NCBI RefSeq assembly: GCF_014839835.1
Contig: NC_071627.1
Coordinates: forward strand, 15,618,001-15,682,000
DNA: 64,000 bases
Origin: Dryobates pubescens
Taxonomy: Eukaryota; Chordata; Aves; Piciformes; Picidae
Reading direction: 5' to 3'
The translations under genes were made by a program, and so were the position numbers. Below the pieces are notes generated by a model, which did no database searches, was not told the DNA's origin, and saw nothing but the letters and a program-made list of their open reading frames with translations. The first letter of the stretch is position 1, and every line of letters starts with the position of its first letter. This document shows positions 1 to 13,289 of this stretch, piece by piece.

Positions 1-3000
1 ACTCTGCAGAATGTGACATGGAAAGAAACTACATTGGTGGAAACACTGAAACTACTGACTGGAAGAGAGACATTTGGGAAAATATTGACCTTAAGCAGTT
101 ATCTACAGGGATACTCTGAGCTTTAAAGAGATCAGTCACTTCCTTACACCTTAGTAGCAGTGTATGATCTTCTTCAGAGAGATGGATGCTGTCCAGAGAG
201 AAGCAGTCCGCAAAATATGGCACTGTCCATTCACTACCTGTGAGTGGCCAACCTTTGTGAAAGGACAGTGTGTGAGCATTTGTCAAATCCTTCATCTTCT
301 GCATGTCTGCAAAATTTCCCAGTTATTCTAAGCACATGGCAATTGCTTATGTCAGTTTAAAAGTCTAAAAATACCAGTTTCCTTCCGCTTCTGATTGTAG
401 CAGTGATGGTGTGAGCTGCAGCAGCTGGCTTTGGCACAGGCTGCAATCGGATCTGACAGGGTCTGATGTTCTGGTGTGGCTCAGTATGATACTAAGCATC
501 ATTCACAACACCAAAATCAGAGTTTCAATCATGACTTTCATCAGACTAGATAAGAGCTGAAGTGGTGGATTCCCATTCTGGAATACTTAGACTGCAAGGT
601 TGAGGGCTGAGTCAAGTAAGCAAGAATGTGCCCATGGTTTTAATTATGACAGCATTATAGATGAACTTACATTGCATTCTGGAGGCACACACTAATTGGC
701 TACATATAATTTCTGTTCATTTCTGTAAGGATTTTTCTTTTGCTTGTTTTAGGGATGGTACATTCAAAGCACTCTTCCTGAAGACATCCTGTGAGCTCAC
801 AAAGTTCTGCTGGGGGATTCCTGATACTGCATTTTCTTCAGCGATCACTGCAAACACAACTTGCTCTCAGATTTTCTTTTGCAACTCTCCAAGAGATAAG
901 CTAAATTTGATTGCAAATACAATGCCCTTCCGAAGAGAAACATTACCCTGAAAAGAAGAACAGCTGGAAAAAAATATGCCATTCAGTAGGGACTTTCCTA
1001 TACTGATTTTAGGTGGAGGCACTTTGGGGAGTTAAATGCTTTAAATGGCTGAATAGTGTGACAAGCTTCCACATTTGTCTCCACAGACAGGACCTCTTTA
1101 AGATAACTTGGAGAGCCTGAGAAGCCTCCTTCTCTCCATTTCTTAAACCCACCATTTCTGTTGGCTTATCTGTTGCTGAGGGAGGGCAGCCCTGATGGTG
1201 CTGTGGATGAAAAAGCTACCTTAGAGCTCCCACCAAGCCTGAAGTACTCCTCAACCCACAACTGCTGCAGCAGCTGAGGACACCAGCTCTCCGCTCCCTC
1301 ACTGAGTGGAGAATGACTCACAGTTTCAGAGACAGTTTTTCTAACAGGGCTTGGAAAGACAGCAATGTAGGAAGCAGACACTTCAGAAGTGAACAGTATT
1401 ACCAGTAATTACAATAAGTTAAAAACCTCAGATTTTCACAACCCAAGAGGAAAATAGTAGGAATTACATCTCAAAAAGGCTTAATTGTGCAGAAATGGCA
1501 CACTGATTGGCACCACGATGAAAGGAGAATTGAGAAAGCTGTGTATTTCCAAGATAGTGTCACATACTTAATGCAGCACAATTGAACAATCACTGGTTTA
1601 CTTTTTTCTAGAGCAAAATAAATGTCAAAGAAGCTGATCTGCTGCAAGAGAGAACACTTCCCTGTCAAAACATCCATTTGCATGATATTGCTGTTGACTT
1701 AGCAGTGTATTGCTTTTTCTAAACGATATGAAGTGTAAATGAAAGCTGTAGACCAAAGGAAGCCTGTGTTGACTGGGTGAACATGCTGTGTTTCAATTAG
1801 ATCTTCATTAATCATTGTTAGAGATGTTTCCTAAATAAGGTGGCATTATCTCTTCCTTAAATGAATGGCTGCAAATGCATTTATCAGTGGGAAGCACAAG
1901 CAAAATGAGTGCAAGATGCTTGAATAATTCCCACTAAGCTTTCTAAGGGGACTAGCCCCACTGCTCAAAATAGGCTTCTCTCCTCTTCTGTATTAAAATC
2001 CATTGAAAAGAGACACAACTGGGAAATAATTTCAGGATCTGAATATGCCTCTGGAATGAATTAAGCAATTTCTGTTTGATATAATGTCTTACAAATCCAC
2101 ATGCTACTACAAAGTAAAACCCTGAAGATACTGCGTCTTAGGAGGCCAGGCCAGAACCACCAGAATTAACAGCTGAAGGGACTCAAAGCACTGAAACAGA
2201 GATGTTTCAGTTTGATGGCAAGATTACTGTTGCTTGTGAACGCCTACAATTCTTGAGGCATACCTATCCAGGCTGTGCAGGTCTGAAGAACACTGCCAGG
2301 CCATCTTTGGAGGTACAGTAAGGGAATTAACATGTTGGAAAGGCTGAAAGAGAGTAGAAATCAGGCAGAAATCTGGGCTGAATGTAGTCACTGCTTATAA
2401 TTAAACCAGTTGGTTTGGCAGAAGAATGCACTCAATTATGCAAGCAGATGCATGGTATAATTTAATGAACATATCTCCTTCTTTCTTCCGTAGGTAGCGA
2501 CACCATTTTGCTAATTGCTGCAAAAATGCTAAGAGGGTAGGAACTATGGGAAATAAGACTGATGATCCATCTGCTAGGCAGAAGCCTTTGAGAGTAGCTG
2601 TTCCAGGTACAAGGAAAGGACATTGTAGACTCATCAGAGAATTTCTTCCTTTCCTGTAAACCATTGCACCTTGTTCAGTAAAAATCAGGAATGGGAGTTG
2701 CTCCTGTCTCAGGAAGAAGATGAACACAATTAAGTGGCAGAAGTGGGAGAAAGAAGTGGGGAAAGAGTAAGAGCATGGAAGAGGACACATATTTTGGGGG
2801 AAATTTAGCTTTATGGGCAAAATCAGGCAGTAATACTTCACTTCTCATCATTGGATGAGACAACCTATAAACTGCTTTTGCTTACAAACCCTTCTCTGCC
2901 AAAAGCAGCTTGTGATGGTAGAGACTGAATCACTGCTGCTGGTCGCACAGAGAGGAGGGGCTGCCCATATGCTTACTCTGTGTTATTAGCTCCAGCATAT

Positions 3001-4430
3001 GAAAGTGACAGCTCTAGGAGGGAATAGAGAAAATACAATGAACTTCAACGGTCCTGGCATAATGGCTTTTAGGGACTACAGCAGCCAGCATAAAAGTGAT
3101 ATTCCTCTGTGGCCGATACATACTGGAATCCAAACTTAGAGCCAAACCAGTTCTCCAGTAAGGGGAGCTGGAAGAATAGTTAATAGCTTTCCTCAGGCAG
3201 CTGCAATAAGCATATGCAGGAGATACTATTCTGAATAAATGTAAAAATAACATTTTTGTGGCTTTTAAAACATATCTTTTGTAATCTCCTAACCCAGGAC
3301 TGGTGAATCATCATGTCATGCTGTCATTTGTGGAAGTGCAGCAGATGGAGGAGCAGTCATCAGTGATCCATCAGAAATCATCTCAAGGCTGAAAATGGTG
3401 TCATGGGCCACTCTCAGAGAGAGAACTGTGCTGGAAGACAGCTTCTGGAGACAGAAGGTTCTGCAGGAGCCCTGGATCACAATATTTGTGATGGGTGTGT
3501 ATATTGTATAAGAAACTATGGGAAGTAATGTTACCAGATCATTCATAAATGTGTCAAAAGCAAAGCAATACTGCAGTTACTCATCTGATGAGCATTAAAG
3601 CAGCCATCTTATGTTTATGCATCACAATACAATCCTTAATTACTTGATTGCATACTCTGTTAATTTAGGACCTGTTTCAACCACTGCTCAGGGTGAACTT
3701 CATGCGATAAATCAGCTACATACAAAGTCGTGGAGTGAGTTAGTCAGTGATACGCCTGAAGGGACAGAAGGGATAGCTGCTGAGCATGTCACCTGAAATC
3801 AAACTCCCCAGAGGTGGTTGCTAGTTGTATCACTAATTTTGTGGCAGCTGAGATATTCTAATGCACAGCACCACGACATGTTTTATAGCAGTACTGGCAA
3901 AGAACAGCTGCAGTGAATGCTGATTAGTGTGAACAAATGGAGTGTTATTGATACAGTGGTGAGTACAGAAGAGAACTGTGCTGAAGGTACCCCAAAAATG
4001 TGCATCCTGATCAGCACACCCATTTTTCTTTTTTTTTTCTCCTTTTTGTCTTCTCTGAGCAACAGGAATTGTGCCAGGTTCAGCTGGAAGTCTGTTATGC
4101 AAATAAACACCAGTGACACAAAGCTCCTGGGTTAGTATCATTAGTGATGTTAAAAAGTAGTTACTAAAAGCTGCACATTGTATTTATGGAATCATACCAT
4201 AGAGAGGAAAAATGTCTCTTGGAACTTGATTTAGTGTTGTCTCTCCCATGAAATAGCTATTATGATAAAGTCATACAGAACAGGTATTTCATTGCCATCT
4301 TCAGGGAGCAGAACCAGCAGGGTCATTTGGGCCTATACTTGTCCAGTTGATTCTTCTGCCCAGCAAAGATGGGGAGACTAAGGCAGTCAGGTGAAATGGC
4401 CAGCTGGGAGGCTAAACATTTTCTGCTAAA
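1..4430. other. Intergenic DNA, no recognised gene
   Basis: I see no recognisable exon or repeat here, apart from a minus-strand open frame at 29-304 discussed under findings. The longest other frame (2401-2841, minus) has low-complexity hydrophobic composition and no domain. Base composition is AT-rich and CpG-poor, as expected for avian intergenic DNA. Confidence 0.55.
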
Positions 4431-4601
4431 TCATAGAATCACAGAATGACTTAGGTTGGAAGGGACCTTAGAGATCATCCACTCCAACATCCCCACCATA
4501 GGCAGGGATACCTCTCAACTAGACTCAGCTGCTTAAGGTCTCATCCACAACCTCCCTGGGCAGCCTGTTCCAGATGCTCACTACTCTTGTACTGAAGAAT
4601 C
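4431..4601 (-). mobile_element. CR1 LINE fragment, 3' end
   Basis: Read on the minus strand this is the terminal part of a CR1 LINE. The + strand begins with the reverse complement of the CR1 tail (ATCATAGAATCACAGAATG), followed by the usual TTGGAAGGGACCTTAGAGATC block and the 'cctgggcagcctgttccag' block. It is truncated at the 5' side, as nearly all CR1 copies are, and carries no reading frame. It has an internal deletion between the 'cctcatcc' and 'acaacctccctgggc' blocks. Confidence 0.85.
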
Positions 4602-7600
4602 TATAGGCAGGAGGTGATGTAAATCTGCAATATGCCTGACACAGAAAGGAGGTACAGGGTGCATCACAGTTCCCCAAAAGACTTGTTACTAGAAATTCTG
4701 TCCATGCAAAGGACAGTCACAAAAGTTTAAGTGGAAATCCACATGCTGGTATCATGGAACATGTTTGTCCCCCAAGATACTTAACTATATGCTTAAATTT
4801 AAGTGTGTAAACTGATTTATTTAGTAGATGACCTAAGCAGAATCTTTCTAAGATACTCTATGATTAATCTCAGCATTACTAACCTGCTGATGTTTAAGGA
4901 CACATTTGCACCAACTATGTAGATGAATTTGGATTTTAGGGTCCCCAGCATCAGGCAATCAGAGAAATAGATATGCCCTGAAGAGTTAATACATCTATTT
5001 TGCTTCATGCTTGCACCAAAAATGAGATCAGCAGTATGTTTATTACATTCCCTAAATCATCCCAGACAGCAGCAGCCTTTTGCAAGAAGTTTTCTAGCTG
5101 GCTGCTTGAGGACAAGTTAACTCCTACTTCAACTCCCATGCCTTTGAGGATGTTTTCCCCACAACAACTTTGGTGTTTAGTGGACAAGTGGAATCAGGAT
5201 TAAAAACCCCCAAACCTATCCATCTGATCTGCAGTGCTTGATGCTGCTGTAACAAAATATAGTTTGTGTTTTAACAGATCATTTAGGAAGATCCATCCAA
5301 TCTAACGTGAGTCTAAACCACAGAATTACCTCAGCTCCCCTCTAGCAAATGGCAGCTGGCAAGAGGCAGGATACCAAGCCTATCCCAAAACAGACCCGTG
5401 ATGCAGACCGTATTTGTCTTGCTCTCTAATGTCCCAAGGACTTCCTACTTTCCCAGTAAGCAATATCAGAAGATAGGGAGTTAACCAAGGAAGGGCCTTG
5501 GTTTTTCTTTCTTGTTTTTGTAATTTTCTGGTTCATACACAAATAAATATTCAAAGCTTTGAGATTATTTCATTTTATTGTATTTGATGTTGCTCCAGGC
5601 CCTTGTTTCTGAGGTGTAACATTGAGTGAAGACTATTTTTGGGATATTTCACAGAAATCCATTTTCTGTAGCAGCATCATTTTTAGAGGCATATGACCAT
5701 GAAGTAGGGATGATGGTTCTACTTGTGCAGCAAAGCTGTCACTGGGTTCTACACTCCTGCTATAAAACCATGCCGGGAGGCTGCTCCAGTGCTGCCCACT
5801 TAATAGGTACTATATCTAATGGAGACTTTAATGGGAGTTAGAAAAAGCATCAAAAGTTTTATTTCATTGCCTGTCTCTGGGTTTGATGGCTCTCTGGAAT
5901 AAAAAAACCCACCAGTTTCATAATTCACACATCCCTTAAGCCGAAGTTTTAAAATTAATATTCAAAACTGGAGGGAAGGAGGATTTTGTTGCTTGGTTTT
6001 CAGTTTGGAGGGTTTTGGTTGAGAAATGGCTTGCCTTTTTTTAAAAAAAAAAGTTTGTGGGTGAGGAAGTTGAAATGAGTTAAAAGGAATATTTACATGA
6101 GATTGTTATAGTAGTCAACTTCTCACTTCCTCTTGGCTTTATGGAAAGACCGGCCTTCCTATTTGCTTTGTTCTCCACAAAGACCACCGCGCCTTGGCTT
6201 TATGGCTCTACAGCCTTTTCAGGTATTTACAACCCTCACCCTATCCTGACTAGTTTACCAGGATTTTAAGGCTTTGCATTCCCAAAGGCAGGGTGCAAAG
6301 TTCTTCATCCATGTAAAACACTAAAAGGGTTCACAATTCCCACAAGAGACGTAACAAACCTGCTCTGCTGTCATTTATGGAGAAAAACTGTTTGGACAGT
6401 CAGGACATGCCTGCTTCCTTTGTGAACACAGTCACAAATCCTAAGGACTACTAAAATACAAGCATAAATATAAAAATATCTGCACCAGGTGGTCTTTATT
6501 CATGACATCCCACTTGTCATTCTTGACTTTGAAAGCTTGTCTTGGCAGTTCAGCGAGCAGCTTGTGTCCTCTGTGACTCTGTAATGAGGAGGAGCCAATG
6601 CTAAAAAAACCAACAGAAATTTGTCCTCCAAACCAACTCAGTTGAAACCAAAACCATTCTCCTTTTGCATGAAACACCCCAAAATGGGATTAAATAAAAG
6701 GATAAATGAAAAATATCATTATTAATATAGAGTAATAAAGTAATTCCAAATAGTACCTGATTAAAGGCTTAAAAAGACTTTACTCTGTTGCTTGTGCTGC
6801 ATATATTTTCCTTAGCTTGAATAATATAAAAGCATTTTCTTTTCCAGTCATAAAAAGATTTTCATTAGAAATCAGAGTGGTATAGAGATAGATAATGTAG
6901 ACATGTGGACTATTTCTAGTGGGTGTCTGTGAAAATCCCAGTAGATCTTCTGGCATGTTTCAAATTCTCTGATGGAATGATGTTGAAGCGAGTGAGCTGT
7001 GACCGCCACAGGAGAGTGCATACTTATTAAACTTACGAGCTCTGGGTGCACTTCTTGAGGTATTTTAATATGATGAAGACATCTCTTAGTCTTATATGCT
7101 AAAGTCTACATTTGGGAGCAGTTTGACTTGACCAAGCTTCTTTAAACAATTGCAGCAGATCAGAATCACATGCTTTGAGCATGCATTTCTTACCAAAGTG
7201 TGATTCCACACTTCCTCAAAGTCTCTCTTACATATGGTATATCAAGAGGAGCAGCTCCCAAAGAGGAAAAGCTTATTATTAATTTGTGTCTATTTCCTCA
7301 CAGGAAATCCTATAGGATTTTACCAGAAAAGGACCTGTGTGATCAATGCAGTTAAGCTTCAGAGCTGTTTGACAAATTAACATTGGCTGTACACAGCTTT
7401 ACTGCAAAGCCTTGGGGCACCCTTCACATACCAAGCTCCAGAGGCCCAAATGGTGGAATTTTCCATGAATCTCGGGGTAACAAGGTAAGGCAGCATGTAT
7501 ATGGCTCCAGGTGGGATCTGGTAAATGCCTATGTGCCAAATTTCAGAGTAAAATGGAGATAGAATACAAAGGAAGGTTCAAAGCAAGCATCAGATTTGGC

Positions 7601-8372
7601 TGCACCTGGAGTAGACTCTCTCCCCCTCTCACTACACTGCCTCTGTACACTCCAAACAGAGATTAAGCTGTTAGGGTTCTTAGAGACAGGCAATATGAAA
7701 GACCTTCTTCCTCTCCCTGTGTTCACACATCTTCCTGAGCTCACCACAAAGCCATCACTTCACAAAGCCAATGCACTTGAGATATAAACTGTAAGTTAGC
7801 CAGGTACTGTGGTCTATAGCCTTGAACTAGTCTTTGGTGCATAGGAGGCATTCAGTGGACCTTCCCTCCAGACTGTAAAAGTCACTGAAAAGTTAGTAGG
7901 CCTTTTGTTGCATTTGTTTAGGCCAAAATAGAACAGTCTTTTCTCACTCTGTGTTTCATGATTCCATTAGAAAACATCATTCCTCATTCAGAAAACCAAA
8001 TTTCCACTAGGCTAAATTTCACTTCCACTTTTGAAAATAGCAGCTTCAGGATGTGGGCTCACCTGCCTGAAAGCAACATTGACATTAACTTTCTGCAGTT
8101 GTTCCTCAAGGCTTCTACATTCACTGGACTTTCCAAAGCATTTCCTTTGTCAACATAGCTTTTGAAGTTGAGATCCTGGCAGGTCATAATTCTCTGACAT
8201 GCACCTCCTTTGTAGATGTAGCTCCAGCTTGTCACCTCAGTGTATTTACTGTGAGCAGGCAGTCTTAGAAAACACCTGAATGAACTTTGTCACAAAAACA
8301 GCTGAACTTTTTCAAAGTGGTGGAAACAAGCCACAGCTCACATCAGAGGACATCAAGACTGGTTGTCTTGAT
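4602..8372. other. Intergenic DNA, nothing recognised
   Basis: This is unique-looking AT-rich sequence with short homopolymers. No splice-bounded frame, LINE block or simple repeat of note was seen. Confidence 0.5.
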
Positions 8373-8446
8373 GTTCTTTACCATGAAGGTGGTGAGACAC
8401 TGGAACAGGTTGCCCAGGAAGGTGGTAGAAGCCTCATCCCTGGAGG

Positions 8447-8915
<469 letters not shown>

Positions 8916-9046
8916 GGCCAGGCTGGATGTGGCTGTGAGCAACCTGATCTAGTGTGAGGGGTCCCTGTCCATGGCAGGGGGGTTGGAACTAGATGATCCT
9001 TGAGGTCACTTCCAACCCTAACAATTCTATGATTCTATGAATTCTA

Positions 9047-11325
9047 AGTTCCGTTTTTCTTTAGCTTCTACTACCCTCTAGTGGGTGAGTCCTTGAGCTT
9101 CAGCATCTGAAATAAAGACATAAACTGAAGGTTTTCTTAAGTTGTTTAACTGACCATACATGACTTCTTTCCTCAAAATCATAGAAAAGTCCCAATCCAT
9201 TTAACTTTGAAGAAAGTGAATGTGAGAAACAGTATTTTCTTGCTGAAGCAGAAAAAAGTGGCCTTCAACACTGAACAATAGAGAACCAAAGCAGGAAGAT
9301 AAAAACAGACCCTAAAAATTCACAAAGGTCATCATAAAGGACATCTTTCTGGACTAGGTAAAAATGGCAAGGGCAAAAAAGCAACTATTTTAAGTACTAA
9401 ATACTTAGGAAAGGATGTGCATTTTAAAACCTTCCATTATCACTTGTGGTTTTCATGAAGAAACAACCATTTGAGGTTCCTAGGGAATAAAACAGTTTTC
9501 CATTTCAACTTCCCTTACACATTTCAATTTTTTAAGAGGGTTTAGAGTGATTTAGATAACATCAATTCATCAAGATGTTTATCTGGAGGGATTTGCCAAT
9601 GTAATGACTGGAATGTTTTGCATTGTTTAGTTTGTTCGTTTATGAAAGAGTCAGAACAGTGTGCCTATTATTAACAAAATAACAGACTCTCATTAGCTCA
9701 ATTCCAGTTAAATCAATAAAATAAATCTCAGAGCTATTAGATAGCTTTTCACACTTCTGTAATTGACAAAGGAATAGAATGATTCAGATTCAGATTCACA
9801 TTTCCTTCATAACAATTGCATTAAATTCCATGTTTATCTAATGCTGGTTACGTTAGAAACGTTCAGCAAGTACTCAGGATGTGCTGTTTGTTCTGTCTTG
9901 GTAATGAGCTGTGTGATGTTAGCTCTGCTCTAGCAGAATGACTTGCACAAATAACCAGCGTGATTCTAGTTCTGACTATAGGAACAGAACATTCAATTTG
10001 AAATTGCATTGTTTCAGAGTTATTCTGCTTCTTTTGATAACTAACAGAAACAATTCAATCACGTGTGCATAACTGCCCAATAGTTAAGCATTTCACATGC
10101 TATATTTAATGGCACTTCTTTTCCTGTAGCAAATCTTTCCATAGGAACTACATAGCAAAGCAAATTCAGCAGGCATAAGAATGCCTCTACAATGAAGTCT
10201 GTTCAAATAAGCGTATAATATCATTAGCAATTCACTCAGGATACATTGGAGCTTGGAACTTCAAGCATATGAACATTTATGAATCACAAAACCGTCCCCA
10301 AAATATGATCAGATCAACATTTGTTTGTAATTGGAACAAAATGTACAGAATGTTTGCCCCCACCACTCAGGCCTAGTATACACAGCAGTTGCCTAAAGAC
10401 CAAGTTGCTGGATTGCTTTTTTTTTGCTGCTCTCAAAATGAGGGCAGCTGCCCAAAAAAGGCCTTCTGTCTGTACTGCAAAACTCAGAGAAAGAAATCAT
10501 GCCCAAATACCATCACAGCACGAACATAACATGCACAGGTTCTTGTTGCTGGAAACTGTGAACGTGACAAGCTGAGGGCCCAGCCTAAGGAGTCACTTCA
10601 AGGGGAAGGTCTGCAGGTGAATATTTCTTTGAGTGGCATGCTCTGCCAGCTTGCAACCATATCACACTCCAGCATCCCGTGTGTCAGTGGTGAGGTGGTG
10701 CACAGCTGAAGTACTACCATGCTGAGTGAGGGAGAGCCATCACATCAGCTCTACTCTTTTGCCTTTTTAATATGAATGCAGCAAGATTAACAATGGAGTT
10801 GTCCATCCTTCAAAATACAAAACAAAACAAAGCAAACCACCTCAGGCTGTTGGAAGGAAAAGCAGACATTAAGAAGGATTTGCTGTAGGGGCTCACAGAA
10901 AGAGTATTAGAAAGCAATGTAAAAGTGCAGCTTTTCTTTCACTATCGAAATGTTGGTACTTCTCTGTATCCATGGAATGGTGGAATAAGATATTCCCACA
11001 CAGGAGAGCCAGAGCCTTAATTTCAAAAAGCTAGGTACTGTGTGAGTAACATCTTACACAACAGAACGTGGATTGTTTTCTCGCTGCCTACTAGTTTCAG
11101 AAACAACAGAACATGAAGAGAATCCAAAAGTCACATTCAAGCATCTGTGCCTGCCTGACACCTTGATCAAAATTCAGTGCTTGTACAAGCTGCAGAGAGA
11201 TTCTCCTGTGCCAGCTGCTGTATCTGAGTGCCTACTGAAATATAACCATGGTACAAATCCTTCTACAGTCGAGTTCCTAACAACATTTTAGTAATTTAGA
11301 CAAAGTTTCAGATGTTAAAGCTCAA
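9047..11325. other. Intergenic DNA, nothing recognised
   Basis: AT-rich sequence without recognisable exons or repeats. A frame at 10,321-10,575 has no recognisable domain and ordinary intergenic composition. Confidence 0.5.
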
Positions 11326-11579
11326 CAGGACAGGGGGGCAATGGGTGGAATTTGAGGCATAGGAAGTGTCACATAAATATGAGGCAAAATTTTTTCACTG
11401 TGAGGATGACAGAGCACTGGAACAGGCTGCCCAGGGAGGTTGTGGAGTCTCCCTCCACAAAACTCACCTGGATGCATTCCTGTGTGATCTGGTGTAGGGG
11501 ATCCTGCTCTGGCAGGGGCGTTGGAATGGATGATCTTTTGAGGTCCCTTCCAGCCCCTGAAATTCTGTGACTCTGTGAA
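11326..11579 (+). mobile_element. CR1 LINE fragment, 3' end
   Basis: Plus orientation. The blocks 'tggaacaggctgcccaggga', 'aaaactcacctggatgcatt', 'gatcctgctctggcagg' and 'gatgatcttttgaggtccct' are followed by the tail 'aattctgtgactctgtga'. The 'cacctggatgc' variant marks a different CR1 subfamily from the copies at 12,847 and 15,991. It is 5' truncated and non-coding. Confidence 0.85.
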
Positions 11580-12846
11580 CTGGTGGTTGGGCACATTTGG
11601 AGTTACCTAGAATAATGTTGAACATGACACTCTAATTTCTGCTTAAGACAATCTTGGGCTAAATGTTTAAAGCTACTGTGAAAAATACAGGAAAGCAGAG
11701 CATTTCCTAGAGATAGGACTGTCCCTCATCCCTTTGAGAAATCCATAAGAAACAGGGGCAATAGTAGGGTTTGTTTCATTCAGGGTTTGGAAAGGGCACC
11801 AATTTGTTTTGGTTTGGTTTGTCTTAATTAAGGCTGTACCTTCCAAACTGGGTATGTGCATACAGGTAAGCCTGGTTGGATTTAGACATGGTAAGAAGCA
11901 AGAGAAGACTTGAGGGAGCAGATACACACATTGGCAATGCTCTCTTGCCTCCCTTATCTACATCATGGCAAGACAGTCATGCCAATAATGTGGAATAAAT
12001 TAGGCTTTAACAATAACCCTCTTAAATAAACAATTCTGACATTTTAAAGCTGCTTTGGGTCATTACACCCACTAATCAAAGGATGCCAGGGGTAGTGAGG
12101 GTGCATAATGCCAGTGTCTGAATGAGACCCACATAGAAAGCAATATTGAGAAGGGAGACTGTGATTCAGGACACACTGCATTGAAGAATCATCTCTAAAG
12201 TGGGAAATTTTATGAAACAAAGCTTGACTTCTGGGGGCTAAGAAGCTGAGAGCTTATTTCACTATCTGTATCTGAAACAAGCCTCCACAACAAAAATAAA
12301 AGAGGCTTTGCTTTCAGTGAAAAGTGTGCCTTTCTCATAATTCATAAAAGCGAAGATGGAATTTTTGTTTACCTCAAGAAGATGATGCTATTCCTCGCTT
12401 GGATTTGCATGTGTATGTGTTTGTGTTTCAGTTTTCTCCTCAAGCCACACCGATGTTGTCAAAATTGCCCAACTCCCGAGGACTGCAGAGAAAATATTGC
12501 AGAACTGAGAACCTGATTTGGGAATACGATGTCAGTGGTGTTCTGACAGTGTTTTAACAAGGGGATCCACAAACCAGCTCCTCTCTGGCAGCAGTGAAAC
12601 TTGTGGGTATGTGTTTGCCAAGATGAGAGAGATAAAGGTTGCGAGTCATGGTAAGAAGTTTGTAGAATTTGTAATACACTTGTGGTATGCTTGTTTGTGA
12701 AACACTGCTCTTGTTGCTTGGGTGATTAAAAAGATCAAACTACTTTGAACACAGTGCAACAGAGTGGTTTGGAAAGCAAATAAGGGTTGTTTTATCCTTT
12801 TTTTGATTCTTTAACCACAGAAGTAAACTGTCTGTGACCCGATAGT
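11580..12846. other. Intergenic DNA with one short secreted-like frame
   Basis: This stretch is otherwise featureless. It includes a 44-codon + strand frame at 12,382-12,516 with a hydrophobic, cysteine-rich start (see findings). No promoter, splice sites or homologue could be recognised for it. Confidence 0.45.
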
Positions 12847-13289
12847 ACAGAGAAGGGCAACAAGGCTGGGGAGAGGCCTCCAGCACAAGCCCTACGAGGA
12901 GAGGCTGAGGGAGCTGGGCTTGTTTAGCCTGGAGAAGAGGAGGCTTAGGGGAGACCTTATTGCTCTCTACAACTACCTGAAGGGTGGTTGTAACCAGGAA
13001 GGGGTTGGTCTCTTCTCCCAGGCAACCAGAACAAGAGGACACAGTCTCAAGCTGTGCCAGTGGAAGTTTAGGCTCAAGGTGAGGAGAAAGTTCTTCACTG
13101 AGAGAGTCATTCGCCATTGGAATGGGCTGCCCAGGGAGGTGGTGGAGTCACCGTCCCTGGAGGGGTTCAAGAGGGGATTGGACATGGCACTTGGTGCCAT
13201 GGTTTATTCATGGGGTCTGTGGTGACAGGTTGGACTTAATGATCTTCGAGGTCTCTTCCAACCTTGGTGATTCTGTGATTCTGTGATAT
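12847..13289 (+). mobile_element. CR1 LINE fragment, end of ORF2 and 3' UTR
   Basis: Plus orientation. It starts within the last part of the reverse-transcriptase ORF ('agaagggcaacaaggctgg', then 'ggagaagaggaggct'). It runs through 'gggctgcccagggaggtggt' and 'gcacttggtgccatgg' to the tail 'gattctgtgattctgtgat'. It shares the 'cacttggtgccatgg' block with the copies at 15,991, 22,342, 23,935 and 51,211, so these form one subfamily. Confidence 0.9.

Noticed and set aside
2401-2841. 146-codon minus-strand open frame
   Set aside because: Hydrophobic low-complexity composition, no splice sites, no known family. A frame of this length is expected by chance in 64 kb of AT-rich DNA on six frames.
12740-13117. 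125-codon minus-strand frame
   Set aside because: It is the antisense of a CR1 LINE. The same peptide pattern recurs at 8,616, 19,355 and 51,384 for the same reason.
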